Source: Paucibacter sp. DJ2R-2 (GTDB lineage Bacteria > Pseudomonadota > Gammaproteobacteria > Burkholderiales > Burkholderiaceae_C). From it: a stretch of DNA of 64,000 nt. Below, in pieces: positions 16,641 through 26,170 of this stretch. The stretch's first letter is position 1. Each line of letters opens with the position of its first letter. Position numbers and translations under genes: made by a program. Below the pieces are notes generated by a model. The model made no database searches. It saw nothing but the letters and a program-made list of their open reading frames with translations, and was not told where the DNA came from. Location of the stretch: contig NZ_JAJIRT010000003.1 of NCBI RefSeq assembly GCF_025717675.1, positions 62,001 through 126,000 on the forward strand, written 5' to 3'.

Positions 16641-17019
16641 CCGATTCAAGCTCCCAAGACCAGAGGCACGACTGAAGTGCATGAAATGAGTTGATCGTGA
16701 AGTTCTCGAGCCAAACTGACAGCCGGGCATCGCCCGCACCGAGACCCGCGAAGCACTCCTCGATGACAACGTCGTCGCGCACCAAGACCTGCATATCGAG
16801 TCGACCGTGTGTCTCACCAGGCTGCCAGGTGCCACGGATGGCAGGCAGTTCACCCTTGGGAAGCACCCAGCCGTCATGGGCGTTTGACGCCAACCCATGG
16901 CGTGTGAACAGTTCGAGCAACCAAGTCTGGGGGGTCAACTCCGGCCTGGCGTCGCCAAGTTCGGATGGTTCCGCCGTGGGTGTACTTCGCTTGCTGAAGA
17001 GACGCCTGATGAATCGCAT
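16641..17019 (-). pseudogene. DUF6348-like gene, 5' part, interrupted by the IS
   Basis: The ATG at 17019 begins MRFIRRLFSKRSTP. The 126 intact residues match the DUF6348 pattern: LLELFTRHG, GWVLPKGELPAIRGTW, GRLDMQVLV, VIEECFAGLGAG, then ENFTINSFHAL. The function is unknown; many members are in accessory regions or near secretion-linked genes. The IS3 element enters after codon 126 (at CCGA), and the reading then runs into IS sequence. The remaining codons lie beyond the IS at 15380-15418. The gene is therefore disrupted. Confidence 0.75.
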
Positions 17020-17484
17020 GCTCTTATCGTGATGGCGGCGCCGAAGTTCATGCTGGTATCGGTGTATCGGCCATCCAGCCAAGTGATTGGGAAAACCCAG
17101 TGTGCCCGAAAGCAGGCATTCGTGAGTGGCGAGTTCTGGTCGGCTGCGTGAATTCAACGAATCCGTGCGAATACCTGCAATAGGCACATTGCCGCCCAAC
17201 GATTGCCAAATCCGACCGACTGCAACAAGCCTTTTGCTGTCATCTGCTTGGCATTGGTGAAACCTGGCCCTCCGCATGGAGTAGCCATTGCCAAACGTCG
17301 GCTTTAGGGATCAACCGGGTCGATGCGGCGGCTGTACAACGGTGCAATTTTGATCGCCTCGGCTAGCGTTGGCCTGGACGGTTCCGGGATGTCGGCCTTT
17401 ATGCATCCTTGCCCATTCTGCGGCGCACGCTGCTTGACTTGCTGTGCTGAGGCGCTTGTCGCGCGAATGCCTTAAATTCGAGGC
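17020..17484. other. Gene-free stretch
   Basis: 465 bp between the divergent DUF6348-like and VTT genes, likely containing both promoters. No coding region or RNA is supported. Confidence 0.5.
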
Positions 17485-18060
17485 ATGCACAACCGATCGA
17501 TCCGTCTTAGCATCGTCCTCGTTTTCCTGGCTTTGGCCTGGGCCATGCTGCGGTTCGGCGAATTTGGCGAGCATTTCACGCTGGCCGGCTTGCGCACTAT
17601 TTTCAATGCACATGAAATTGCTGGGGTACTGATTTTCACCGCCCTGTTTGCGGCCGGCAATTTGCTCCAGATTCCGGGCTGGCTGTTTCTGGCCGCCGCA
17701 GTGCTAGCGCTTGGGCGAGTATGGGGCGGCCTGATCACATATTTGGCAGCCTGTGCGTCCTGCCTCAGCACCTTCGGCTTGATCCGTTTGCTGGGTGGCG
17801 ACGCGCTGCGCCAATGGAGCAACAGTGGCACGATCGCGAAACGACTATTCGCGCGTCTTGACAGTCACCCGCTGCAAAGCGTCACGGCGCTGCGCCTGAT
17901 GTTCCAGACCGTTCCGGCGCTAAACGTTGCGTTGGCGTTGTCAGGGGTAGGTTGGCGCAGCTACCTGCTCGGTACATTGATAGGTCTGCCGGTACCCATT
18001 CTGCTTTATGCACTGTTCTTTGATCAGGTGGCGGCCTGGGCGCATTGGAATTTGGGTTGA
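17485..18060 (+). CDS. TVP38/TMEM64 (VTT-domain) membrane protein
   Basis: 191 residues with about five hydrophobic segments. The VTT/DedA-like hallmark FAAGNLLQIPGWLFLAAAVL then GRVWGGLITYLAACASC is at residues ~55-95. The second half carries the conserved pattern LRLMFQTVPALNVALALSGVGWRSYLLGTLIG. The family sits in the inner membrane and is related to DedA and to lipid scramblases. Its exact function here is unknown. It has no operon partner. Confidence 0.85.
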   Translation: MHNRSIRLSIVLVFLALAWAMLRFGEFGEHFTLAGLRTIFNAHEIAGVLIFTALFAAGNLLQIPGWLFLAAAVLALGRVWGGLITYLAACASCLSTFGLIRLLGGDALRQWSNSGTIAKRLFARLDSHPLQSVTALRLMFQTVPALNVALALSGVGWRSYLLGTLIGLPVPILLYALFFDQVAAWAHWNLG

Positions 18061-18681
18061 GCGCGTGGCGGCCGCCTGCTCGCTCCGGTGTAACTTTTGC
18101 AAGTGGTGCTGCGATTGAGACATGGTGAGCCTTGGGGAACGGCGCACGTCCCCAACTTTCCTGCCCCACTTGGCAGGCAGGATGTTGGAATCGCCTCGGC
18201 GTGCAGTTCAATACCGGGGCGATTCAAGACAGTAGCAAGAGCACTCGCAGGCGTATGGCAATGGAGATTTGGAAATTGCGCTTGACGGCGCGGTTAGGGG
18301 CAATTCCCATAGCCTGAAGTTCAAATCCAGCGCAGATCCTCGGGGTTCCATGTGGCTGTCTCCGGACTCTTGGCGGCCTCGACGTGCGTAGGGGGCACAG
18401 TGAGTCAATCAGAAGCGCTACGGTTTCATAGAGGCCAGCCGCATCAAGGCGGTTCTTGTTTAGGAAGGGCTGCCATTGGCGTAGCTTGGCTGAACGCTTG
18501 GGTCAATGCCAAGGGGGCTGAGTAGGCAGATCAGTTTGCCGCCTCGCAAAGGTGTCTGCGATGGCCGCCGCCAGTGTGGCGCCCTCCAGTTCGGTACGTC
18601 ATGCAATCCCCGCCGGGTCAAAGAAGTCCTTCATGCGGCTGTTCGTTTGTCCTTGTTGAAATCGCCGTGCAGATATGACAG
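18061..18681. other. Gene-free stretch
   Basis: About 620 bp with only short unsupported frames. The GC content and codon pattern give no clear coding signal. Confidence 0.45.
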
Positions 18682-18879
18682 TCAGTTGGGTTGAAACCAG
18701 TACCTGAGCGCATCAAGGAACTCTTCACGCGAGCCAAAGAAGACCTTCCACAACACGTAGTACAAAGGTACGCAAAGCAGTAGCGCGATAAGTCCGGGAT
18801 TGATGTCTGCCTCTCTCGCAAATTCAGTGGCAGAAAATCGTGCACCCCTGCTGTCGCGTTGCAGACACGGACGAACCAT
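18682..18879 (-). CDS. Possible small membrane protein
   Basis: Up to 65 residues. The last 40 (INPGLIALLLCVPLYYVLWK then VFFGSREEFLDALRYWFQPN) contain one membrane segment followed by a 'VFFGSREEF..AL.YWF.P' stretch. From memory this resembles the start of some bacterial membrane proteins of unknown function that are normally longer. It may be a truncated fragment. The start codon is uncertain. Confidence 0.35.
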   Translation of the reverse strand: MVRPCLQRDSRGARFSATEFAREADINPGLIALLLCVPLYYVLWKVFFGSREEFLDALRYWFQPN

Positions 18880-19024
18880 GGCGCTCAGTTCCTGGTGTAG
18901 GCCCGCAGCGACTGCGAGGTTCGCAAGCCTACTAGCAAGTCGAACAGGTTTTCACCTGATACGCGTGAGCAGGCTGTTAGATCGGTTCAGAAGAGCTGCG
19001 AAGAGTGCCCGCACCACGAGCAAA

Positions 19025-19059
19025 GGTGAATTTGGCGAATGATTCACCGCGAGGCGGTG
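19025..19059 (+). promoter_or_regulatory. Nested inverted repeats upstream of the mob genes, oriT or operator candidate
   Basis: GGTGAAT-N10-ATTCACC (19025-19048) overlaps CACCGC-GAG-GCGGTG (19045-19059), ~30 bp before the relaxosome-protein gene. oriT sites with inverted repeats often sit next to the mob operon. No nic-site consensus could be confirmed, so a regulatory site is equally possible. Confidence 0.4.
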
Positions 19060-19085
19060 TCGGCATTTGAAGCACATTGCCCATC

Positions 19086-19754
19086 ATGGTCAAAGCAGAT
19101 CAACGCGAGCGCTGTTTAGCCGACGCAGGAAATCGTCCAGGGCGGCGCGTACGGATGTCCGTCGACTTGCGAGGTTGTCATGGCGCCCTGTTGGCCGTTG
19201 CGAGGTCACAGAATGTGCCCGTGACATCCTTGCTGAGGGCTGCAATTCTTGAGTGGCTGGAGCGTGCTTCGTTGATTGAGTCCGGCGCTTCGATGAGGGT
19301 GTTCGAGTCCAAACAGTGCACGAATGCTCGGGTCAAAGTGACCTTGAGGCTTCCGCTTGATTGCGCGCTTGAGCTTGCGTCGGCTGCACGCGAGGCTTGC
19401 GTGCCTCAGGGGCTGTATGTGGCGAAGCTCATGGCGTCTTGCCCACCTCGTCCAGTCGCGCCAGACCAGCGAGAAAGCCGCGCCGCGTTGATTCGATCCA
19501 ACGCCATGCTTGCGGCCTTGGCTGCTGATCTGAGGGGTTTGACTGCGACGCTTCGTGCGAACTGTGCTTCGGTTCCTGCCTCTTGTGACACGTCGGTAGC
19601 GCAACTGACAGAGACTGTCGTTCAACATCTTGCATTGCTTGCACCCATGGTTACTGCGCTGCAGCCGTCCGTCAGGTCTGGCCCGCTTCGACAAGCTGTG
19701 AGCGCCAAAGCTGCGCGGAAAGAACAGGGAGAGCTCAATGCTTCCACACCGTGA
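19086..19754 (+). CDS. Relaxosome accessory (MobC-like) protein
   Basis: 222 residues from the ATG at 19086 (MVKADQRERC). An N-terminal region (RRVRMSVDLRGCHGALLAVA, then VPVTSLLRAAILEWLE) looks like a ribbon-helix-helix or MobC-type DNA-binding start. A second similar-looking segment is at ~80-115 (ARVKVTLRLPLDCALELASA), followed by an Ala-rich helical C-terminus. Its stop overlaps the relaxase start by 17 bp, so it is co-translated with it. By analogy with MOBP systems it should bind oriT and help the relaxase nick. The family assignment is by context and weak motif. A decayed relative lies at 57524-57676. Confidence 0.65.
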   Translation: MVKADQRERCLADAGNRPGRRVRMSVDLRGCHGALLAVARSQNVPVTSLLRAAILEWLERASLIESGASMRVFESKQCTNARVKVTLRLPLDCALELASAAREACVPQGLYVAKLMASCPPRPVAPDQRESRAALIRSNAMLAALAADLRGLTATLRANCASVPASCDTSVAQLTETVVQHLALLAPMVTALQPSVRSGPLRQAVSAKAARKEQGELNASTP

Positions 19755-20730
19755 CATCGATGGTGTTCTGGTGCACTGGGGCGATCGCCTGTTTTATCCG
19801 AGCAATCGGGTGTTTAGGGTCAAGCCACCTCCGCGATTGGGCGCGCCGCTTCAGCGTCAAGCGGGAGCCATTCGGCGGCGAATAGAGGCGACTGTTGTCA
19901 GAAGGGCCCCTCAAGTCATGGTGAAGGTGACCGGTGGCGGTCGCGGCATGGGGGCCATTTCTGCTCACTTCCGCTACATGAGCAAGAACGGTCGCCTAGA
20001 GTTTGAGGATGATCGTGGCGTCAGAGACACGGGCCGCGAGGCGATGAGCGCCTTGTTGGAGCAGTGGCGTTTCGGAGGTTCCTTGATTGAAGAGAACAGC
20101 CCCCGGCGCGAGGCCTTCAATTTGATGCTCTCAATGCCTCGGGGTACTGCAGGGCAGAGTGTCTTGCAGGCAGCTCGAGAGTTTGCTCGGATCGAGCTCA
20201 AAGAGCATTGCTATGTGATGGTGCTTCACGAGCATCAGGAAAATCCGCATGTGCATCTGTGTGTCAGGGCTGAATCTATGGACGGGGTGCGACTGAATCC
20301 TCGCAAGGCTGACTTGCATCGCTGGCGGGAGACATTTGCAGAGCGCCTTCGCGGGCTGGGTATTGAGGCCGAGGCGACACGCCAGGCCACACGCGGTGAG
20401 GGGCGTTGTTATCAAAGTCTCTGGCAGAGCAGCGCTCAAGAGCAAGGTCGCCTTAAGAGGCCTGCTTCGCTCATAAAGTCAGGTGGGGCCTATCGACGCA
20501 ATCGAGTCGGCGCCCTGGAGGCTTGGGCTCAGATCGTGTCCGCGCTCAGAGCGTCGACAAAGGCTGAAGATCGGGAGCTCGCCGCACGCATCTCCAGCTT
20601 TCTTCAGGAGTCAACGTTTGGCAGAGAATTGGCGGCGCAGCGGGATCGTGCCGTGCATTCGCGCAGGCCCATGCTGGGCACTGCTCTTTCATTGCCCCAG
20701 GCCATCCAGGATCTCAAACGTGATCGTTGA
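19738..20730 (+). CDS. Relaxase/mobilisation nuclease
   Basis: 330 residues. The three-His metal site of VirD2/TraI-type (MOBP-like) relaxases is clear at H166, H171 and H173 (HEHQENPHVHL). The candidate catalytic Tyr is Y80 in AHFRYMSKNGRLEFED. It would nick oriT, attach to the 5' end and pilot the strand through the type IV system. The short C-terminus has no helicase or primase domain. It is transcribed toward the DUF1173 end of the T4SS operon (convergent). Confidence 0.9.
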   Translation: MLPHRDIDGVLVHWGDRLFYPSNRVFRVKPPPRLGAPLQRQAGAIRRRIEATVVRRAPQVMVKVTGGGRGMGAISAHFRYMSKNGRLEFEDDRGVRDTGREAMSALLEQWRFGGSLIEENSPRREAFNLMLSMPRGTAGQSVLQAAREFARIELKEHCYVMVLHEHQENPHVHLCVRAESMDGVRLNPRKADLHRWRETFAERLRGLGIEAEATRQATRGEGRCYQSLWQSSAQEQGRLKRPASLIKSGGAYRRNRVGALEAWAQIVSALRASTKAEDRELAARISSFLQESTFGRELAAQRDRAVHSRRPMLGTALSLPQAIQDLKRDR

Positions 20731-20870
20731 ATTCGCGATAGAGCTAGGACGCGGTCGATGCGAGTCTGCACTCATGTGATGCGTGGCGATTTTCTAGCTC
20801 TTCGGTTTGCCGTTGAGGCAGTTGCGCCAGGGCACCGTGCGCGTTGGGCGCATGTCGCCTTTCCAAGCCT

Positions 20871-22175
20871 TTATGTCTGACGAAAGCAAGGATTGGCTGA
20901 AGGCAGCGTGGGCATGGTCCCTGAACTGAGTCGCCAACACCAGCCGTCTGAGCCGCCATGCAGAGTGGTTCCTGTGCAGCCGAGTGCAGAAGGCTGATCC
21001 TGAGATGTTGATCTGTCGATGTAGAGCGGTATTGGCGATCGGCCCGTGTCGGTCAGGATGGCAGACGCGGAAGGCGCCGTGCGTGGCAAACGGTAGCGTT
21101 GTGACTTGATGAAGGAGCGCCGCGCTGTCAAAAGCTCGTGGAGTAGGTTTAGGTCTTGACGGTCCTCAACGGGCAGCCACTCGGGCGTCACTGGCATCAA
21201 GGACAGGCTTTCAAGTGTGGGGACGCCTGCTTCACTGACCCAAAAGGCCCCAATCATCAATTGCCGCAACTCTGGTGACGAGCTCCAGAGCGTCAGCTCC
21301 GTTTGAAATCGCCGTTCAAGGCGTCGAAACAGGGGCTCTTGGAGTACCCAGGCTTGATCGGGCATGTGCTTCACGACTGCTTGGTAGCCAAAACGGCCTG
21401 GCATCAGGTCTTTGAGTTCTGCGATCAGCAACATCAATGGGCGAGGCCGACGTGCGCGGCGCAGCTGGTTCCAGTGGGCGAGGCGCCTAGCGTCGATTTC
21501 TTCGCGCCGCTCCACGGAGAAGCTCTCGGGAATAAACAAGTGGGTGAGCAAGGCCTGTCCGCGAACTTGCTTGGACTCGGCCGCGTGAAGCAACATCCTC
21601 CTGACCGTGCTCCAGGTTCGTTTGCCCGCAAACCCTGCATGCCATCGGGTCAGTTCCGCCTGATCCCAGAGGTACTGCAGCAGGCAGCCCAGCGACATGC
21701 GCGTGGCACCCGCGCTGCTCGCGGCTCTGGACTCACGCGCATCACAGTGGGCGTCTGAGTTGCCCTGGCGTGCAGCTCGTTGGCTCAAGGAAAAGTCCAC
21801 CTTGAGCTGGGTCTCACCTGTTCTAGGGTCTTCACGGATGGCATGTCCAATCAAGGGTGCGAGGCCCGACCATGAGGCTGGTGGCTCGAAGGAGCTGCAC
21901 TGGCTTGCATGGCAATGGCCCGTATCTGGCATGCGTTTGACGATGTGGTCGGAACCGTAACGCGCGATATACATTTCGACGCCCTCGGGGGTGCACAGAC
22001 AGCGAGGTCGTTGGTGAGATTCATGAGCATCGCGGATGGCTTGAGCAAAGCCTGGATCGGAGGCGCCGATCTCTTGGCGGCCGACTAAGAACCGACCCGC
22101 GTGCCAACCGATGTCGCCATTCGTAGCTTCCGGCTTTGTCAGGTCGGTATCTTTCCTTTGCGTCTCAGCGTGCAT
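20871..22175 (-). CDS. DUF1173 family protein
   Basis: 434 residues. DUF1173 pattern: CLCTPEGVEMYIARYGSDHIVKRMPDTG with CHASQCSSFEPP (residues ~58-95), a cluster of Cys/His that may bind a metal, then a long helical region. The family is found almost only on conjugative elements and its role is unknown. It is the last gene of the minus-strand T4SS operon. Its start overlaps the upstream LPD7 gene stop by 11 bp. Confidence 0.85.
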   Translation of the reverse strand: MHAETQRKDTDLTKPEATNGDIGWHAGRFLVGRQEIGASDPGFAQAIRDAHESHQRPRCLCTPEGVEMYIARYGSDHIVKRMPDTGHCHASQCSSFEPPASWSGLAPLIGHAIREDPRTGETQLKVDFSLSQRAARQGNSDAHCDARESRAASSAGATRMSLGCLLQYLWDQAELTRWHAGFAGKRTWSTVRRMLLHAAESKQVRGQALLTHLFIPESFSVERREEIDARRLAHWNQLRRARRPRPLMLLIAELKDLMPGRFGYQAVVKHMPDQAWVLQEPLFRRLERRFQTELTLWSSSPELRQLMIGAFWVSEAGVPTLESLSLMPVTPEWLPVEDRQDLNLLHELLTARRSFIKSQRYRLPRTAPSASAILTDTGRSPIPLYIDRSTSQDQPSALGCTGTTLHGGSDGWCWRLSSGTMPTLPSANPCFRQT

Positions 22176-23310
22176 GGGTCAAACCCTCTCGATCTCGGGC
22201 TCGTTGAGGTTCAGGCGGCGGGTTATGGGTCCGAGCTCGCGAGGGAGCTGTGATGTCGTACACCTTGACCTTCGGGCTGCGGCCTGTCTGTATTCGCTGC
22301 ATCAGCTGATCTGTGGCTGCTGCCATGACGGCGACACGCATGCCGTCGGGGACCTGCTTGGCGATCAGCACGGCTTCGATGGCTGTGAGTACGGCCTTCC
22401 TGCCTCCGTTGCCTCTGGCCGATGTTTTGGGAGCTGCTGCTTGTGAAGCGCTTTCAGGCGTTTCTTTGGCGTGCTCGATCCTATTGCTCATGCGGGCCAC
22501 TTTCTCTCGCTGTAGCAACTCCAAGTCGCTGGCTTGGGGCTCGTAGCCGACAGTCTTGATCCTCCGCATCGACGCTTCTAGCCAGACCATGCGCTTGAAG
22601 TCTTCATGACCCGAGATACGCAGACCCTTCCAGTTGCGGGCCTCTGCCACGTCCACCATGGACCGGGCGACCGAGGGGTTGTTGGTCTCCGTCGCCAGCC
22701 GGACGGTGGATTCAATGAAGGCCACACGTGCGCCGTCGCCTTTGAACCGGTACTCGGTGTGGCCAATGCTTAGAGGGCCGAGGGATAAAGGGCTGCGCTT
22801 GATCACATAGCGCTCCTCCAGCGCAGCTTCGATCTGGGCCACCAACAGGCTTCGTTGGCTTTTTCGTGAGCCCTTCTCAGGAACTGTCGACACAGGAGGG
22901 GCAACATCGCCAACCAGGCGCGTGCTTGCCTTTGATGAAGCGGGGGCTTGGCCAGGCTTAGCACTGTCAATCGCCCCAGGCGCAGGTGCTCGGGCAGGTG
23001 CTGCAGGCTCAGACCTTTGGACGGCTCGCACCCATGTGCCAGCGGTCTTTACCACTTGGATTCGGGAACCGTCCTCCGCCACTTCGACAAAGCGGCTGCT
23101 GCCTAGACTCTCTGCCTTGCTCACCATGCCTGAGAAGGTGGGTATTCGATAGGTCACCTCCTCGAACGGATCTCGCAGCTCGTAGTGCTTGGCAGCGGAG
23201 CGGGTGGTGGATGGGCCTATGGTGCCAGTCATAGCAGTGCGAGTCTGGGGTTCAACGAGACCGCCGGGCTTGGATGCCGGGCCGTATGTCGGTGCGCTGT
23301 CAGCGTCCAT
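22165..23310 (-). CDS. LPD7-domain protein of the conjugation operon
   Basis: 381 residues. The N-terminus is Pro/Ala-rich and partly disordered. Around residues 50-100 a segment reads YRIPTFSGMVSKAESLGSSR. The central YVIKRSPLSLGPLSIGHTEY with ARVAFIESTVRLATETNNPS and WKGLRISGHEDFKRMVWLEA (~170-255) matches the 'large polyvalent protein-associated domain 7' (LPD7). LPD7 is seen in relaxases and other transferred proteins of conjugative elements. Here it is separate from the relaxase. It may be a protein moved with the DNA, or one that works with the relaxase; both are inference. Confidence 0.75.
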   Translation of the reverse strand: MDADSAPTYGPASKPGGLVEPQTRTAMTGTIGPSTTRSAAKHYELRDPFEEVTYRIPTFSGMVSKAESLGSSRFVEVAEDGSRIQVVKTAGTWVRAVQRSEPAAPARAPAPGAIDSAKPGQAPASSKASTRLVGDVAPPVSTVPEKGSRKSQRSLLVAQIEAALEERYVIKRSPLSLGPLSIGHTEYRFKGDGARVAFIESTVRLATETNNPSVARSMVDVAEARNWKGLRISGHEDFKRMVWLEASMRRIKTVGYEPQASDLELLQREKVARMSNRIEHAKETPESASQAAAPKTSARGNGGRKAVLTAIEAVLIAKQVPDGMRVAVMAAATDQLMQRIQTGRSPKVKVYDITAPSRARTHNPPPEPQRARDREGLTHAR

Positions 23311-23346
23311 GTTCTAGCTCCGTGTGGGATGTGGCCAGTGCGAACT

Positions 23347-24123
23347 TCAGTTCGGGGTCGAGCTGCTGCCGTTTGGCGGCGTCCAATTCGTTGGAAGCGT
23401 GCGGTAGATTTCGATCTCAACCCTGCGATTGCGGCTCCTCCCTTCGGGCGTGCTGTTGTCGGCTGCGTGATCCCCGTTGGCTTGGTAGGTGCTGCGAATG
23501 CGGTCGGGCTGGACGCCTGCCGCGACGAGGAAATCAAATGCTGCTTTGGCGCGGCCGCTGGCGATGCGGATTTCGGCTGGAGTGGCCGAGCTGCCGTCGG
23601 TTCGTCCTCGGATCACCACCAGGGGTGCGGCTTTTGCTGCTTCGACCAGAGCATTGGCGCTTGGTTCAGGCAATTGGAGTCGTAAGCTGCCCGGCTCAAA
23701 GAACAGCGTCAGCACTTGATTGGCCCCTGGTGGCAAGTTCTTATGTGGAGGAATGCTGGCTAGGAGCTGCAAATGTGTGTTGAGCAAGCCCGTAAGTTCC
23801 GCTGTCGTCGCAGTGCGTGCCGCCAGCGCCTCCTGACGCCCACGTTCAGCGTCCTGATTCAAAAGTTTGGCGTTGTGGAGCTCACTCCTGCACGCATACA
23901 AACTGACCGTGCTGGCAGTGTTGGCCGGGCGCCGCCGGCTCTCATCCACCGTTGGGGGCTTTGGCGCTGAGCTGCATGAGCTCAGAGTCAGTAGGGCAGC
24001 GAGTGCAAGGCCGAGGCCGGCTCGTCTGGGGAGTGGTTTGCCTCGGCGATATGCTGCAGACGGTGCCTTGGGTGTGTGATTCGATTGAGGCCAGGTGTCG
24101 TGCTTATCCATGATTGTTGGCAT
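23347..24123 (-). CDS. OmpA-family lipoprotein of the T4SS operon
   Basis: 258 residues from 24123 (a second Met lies 4 codons on). A long basic N-terminus precedes a lipoprotein signal LALAALLTLSSC (Cys ~50). A helical segment follows (~90-120), then an OmpA-like domain with LTLFFEPGSLRL, VIRGRTDGSS and PEGRSRNRRVEIEIYR. It should be anchored in the outer membrane and bind peptidoglycan. Its position after virD4 and the absence of an obvious virB7 suggest that it helps hold the channel in the envelope (inference). Confidence 0.82.
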   Translation of the reverse strand: MPTIMDKHDTWPQSNHTPKAPSAAYRRGKPLPRRAGLGLALAALLTLSSCSSAPKPPTVDESRRRPANTASTVSLYACRSELHNAKLLNQDAERGRQEALAARTATTAELTGLLNTHLQLLASIPPHKNLPPGANQVLTLFFEPGSLRLQLPEPSANALVEAAKAAPLVVIRGRTDGSSATPAEIRIASGRAKAAFDFLVAAGVQPDRIRSTYQANGDHAADNSTPEGRSRNRRVEIEIYRTLPTNWTPPNGSSSTPN

Positions 24124-24160
24124 GGCGGGTCTCCGTCGGCTTGGAGTCGTGGTGATAGTT

Positions 24161-26170
24161 TCATGGCGCAGGGCAGGGCGCTGCGCTGTCCTCTAAAAGT
24201 TCGTGATGGATCAGCACACCGTCGGCGTCAGCCAGCGGGCTGATCGTTCCTCCGTATGTGCCCAGGTTTGCTCCCTCATCGCTCAGAAAGTTGAGCAGTG
24301 CCTCGGCGATGGTGCTTGGCGAGCCTTCGAATTTCTCCGGGAGTGAGCTGAAGTCGTATGCCAAGGTGTCAGCATTGAGCGTCTCTCCTGGCGCCAGCTC
24401 GTCTTTGATATGGCGCCAACGTTGCTGCACGCGAGCCAGGTGAAGCTCCATGTTGATGGGCTGAATCACGGGCGGTGGCAGGAGGCGACGCATGAAGACC
24501 GGATCCCGGTGGTAGCGAATCTTCTCGGCCAGAATGGGTTTGCAGTTCTCAAAGATCAGCACCATGCGTTCACTGCCCAGCTCTTTGAACTCCTGCGGCA
24601 ACAGCAGTGCGCGGCGCTGATCGCTTTCATTGCGGCTGACCGTGCTGTGCCCCTGGGCGCTGAAGGACTGGCTGTGCCCGCGAGAGGTGCTGCGCTCCGT
24701 GAAGTAGCCCAGCATGGCGCTGTACTCGTCCGCATCTCGCTGTTCGCGCGGTGAGTAGAGGATTTGCAGGCCGTGGTTGGTGGCGAAGGACCGTGCGTCT
24801 TTGTCCCCGTAGACCACATCGAGCTGGGACATGGCCTGGACCACGGTGAGCAGTCGCAGGTTGTAGCCCGCCAGGAAGCCGGCGGCGCTGCTGATGATGG
24901 GCACTCGGCCCATGGATGTGAACTCGTCATGGACCAGCAGGCACTGCAGCGTCAGCGAACTGTCTTGTTCAGGCAAGCGTCGGGTGTTCAGGTGGATCAG
25001 TTGCGAGAAGAAAAGATTGAGCAGAGGCTTGGAATTTGCCAGCCGATTGGGAGGGATGCGCACGTAGATGGACATTCGGCGACGGCGCAGATCCTCAACT
25101 CGGAAGTCTTGGCCACTGGTCGCGGCATCCACCACGGGATCGGCAAACAGGGTCAATGGCGCATTGAAGGTTGCAACGATGCTCGAGAGGGTGTTGTCTG
25201 AGTTGGAGAGCAGGCGCTGCAGTGCGTCGGCGCATTCGCTGGACAGCGGTCGCAGGCTCCGGCTTCGTTCGCTCATCAAGCTGCTCAAGTGCTCTTTCAG
25301 TGGTCGCCCCTTGCCCGAGGACTGGCGCAGCATTTCGCCCATGGTTCGGGGCAACTCAGGCGTTTCAAGCAGTAGCAGTCCCAGCCCCATGAAGAGGCTG
25401 CGCGCCTGATCGTTGAAAAAAGCTTCGGACGAGGTGCTGCCGCTCTCGCTCGGAAAGAATGTCTGTGCAATGGCCAGGAGGTCGCCGACACGATGGAGGG
25501 ACGTGATCCTGACGGAGGCCAGAGGGTTCCAGCGGTGGCTGCACGCCTCCTCGTCGAATGGAGAAAACGCATAGACCGCGTGTCCGTGTGCGGCCCGGTA
25601 GCCGGCCGTGATGTCGTAGTTTTCGCCTTTGATGTCCAGTACCACCACAGAGTCGGGCCAGTTCAAGAGGTTGGGGATCACGACACCCACCCCCTTGCCG
25701 CTGCGAGTGGGGGCCGACAGCATGACGGACAACTGCCCCTTGAGGCTCAGAAAGCGGCCGCGATGGCGTCCCAGAAGAATGGCCGGTGAGCCGTCGCTGG
25801 AACAGAGTCCTGTGCGCGCAATCTCCGCCTGCGTGGCGAAGCGTGCGTCTCCATGCAGTGGTCGGCGCGTGCGTACGCCTGCGGCCATGGCCGCCGTGGG
25901 CAGCACCAGCAGCCCTATTCCTGCGATGCCGATGGCGAGCTGAAGACGCTTGCGAAGCATGGGGTCGTTGGCGTACAGGCGCCAGTAGCTAGAAATGCTG
26001 GTGGGCCCGGCCAGGCGCGGGTCCGCCCTACACCAGACCAAGAAAAGGACCGCAGCCAGGTAGCTGGCGATACCGGCCATTGCTAGCAGGCTTGCAGCGC
26101 CGAAGATGCCCGCAGCCAGCTTGCGACTTGGGGACCATGCTGGGCCCGGCAATGCACCAGCGCGGCTCAT
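24161..26170 (-). CDS. virD4: Type IV coupling protein VirD4/TraG
   Basis: 669 residues. Two N-terminal membrane segments (~20-47 and ~78-98) precede the cytoplasmic ATPase: Walker A APTRSGKGVG at ~153-162, VVVLDIKGENYDITAG, and Walker B LLVHDEFTSMGR near residue 410, with SYSPREQRDADEYS-like features. It links the relaxosome to the T4SS and pumps DNA. Its start overlaps the virB11 stop (ATGA). Confidence 0.94.
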   Translation of the reverse strand: MSRAGALPGPAWSPSRKLAAGIFGAASLLAMAGIASYLAAVLFLVWCRADPRLAGPTSISSYWRLYANDPMLRKRLQLAIGIAGIGLLVLPTAAMAAGVRTRRPLHGDARFATQAEIARTGLCSSDGSPAILLGRHRGRFLSLKGQLSVMLSAPTRSGKGVGVVIPNLLNWPDSVVVLDIKGENYDITAGYRAAHGHAVYAFSPFDEEACSHRWNPLASVRITSLHRVGDLLAIAQTFFPSESGSTSSEAFFNDQARSLFMGLGLLLLETPELPRTMGEMLRQSSGKGRPLKEHLSSLMSERSRSLRPLSSECADALQRLLSNSDNTLSSIVATFNAPLTLFADPVVDAATSGQDFRVEDLRRRRMSIYVRIPPNRLANSKPLLNLFFSQLIHLNTRRLPEQDSSLTLQCLLVHDEFTSMGRVPIISSAAGFLAGYNLRLLTVVQAMSQLDVVYGDKDARSFATNHGLQILYSPREQRDADEYSAMLGYFTERSTSRGHSQSFSAQGHSTVSRNESDQRRALLLPQEFKELGSERMVLIFENCKPILAEKIRYHRDPVFMRRLLPPPVIQPINMELHLARVQQRWRHIKDELAPGETLNADTLAYDFSSLPEKFEGSPSTIAEALLNFLSDEGANLGTYGGTISPLADADGVLIHHELLEDSAAPCPAP

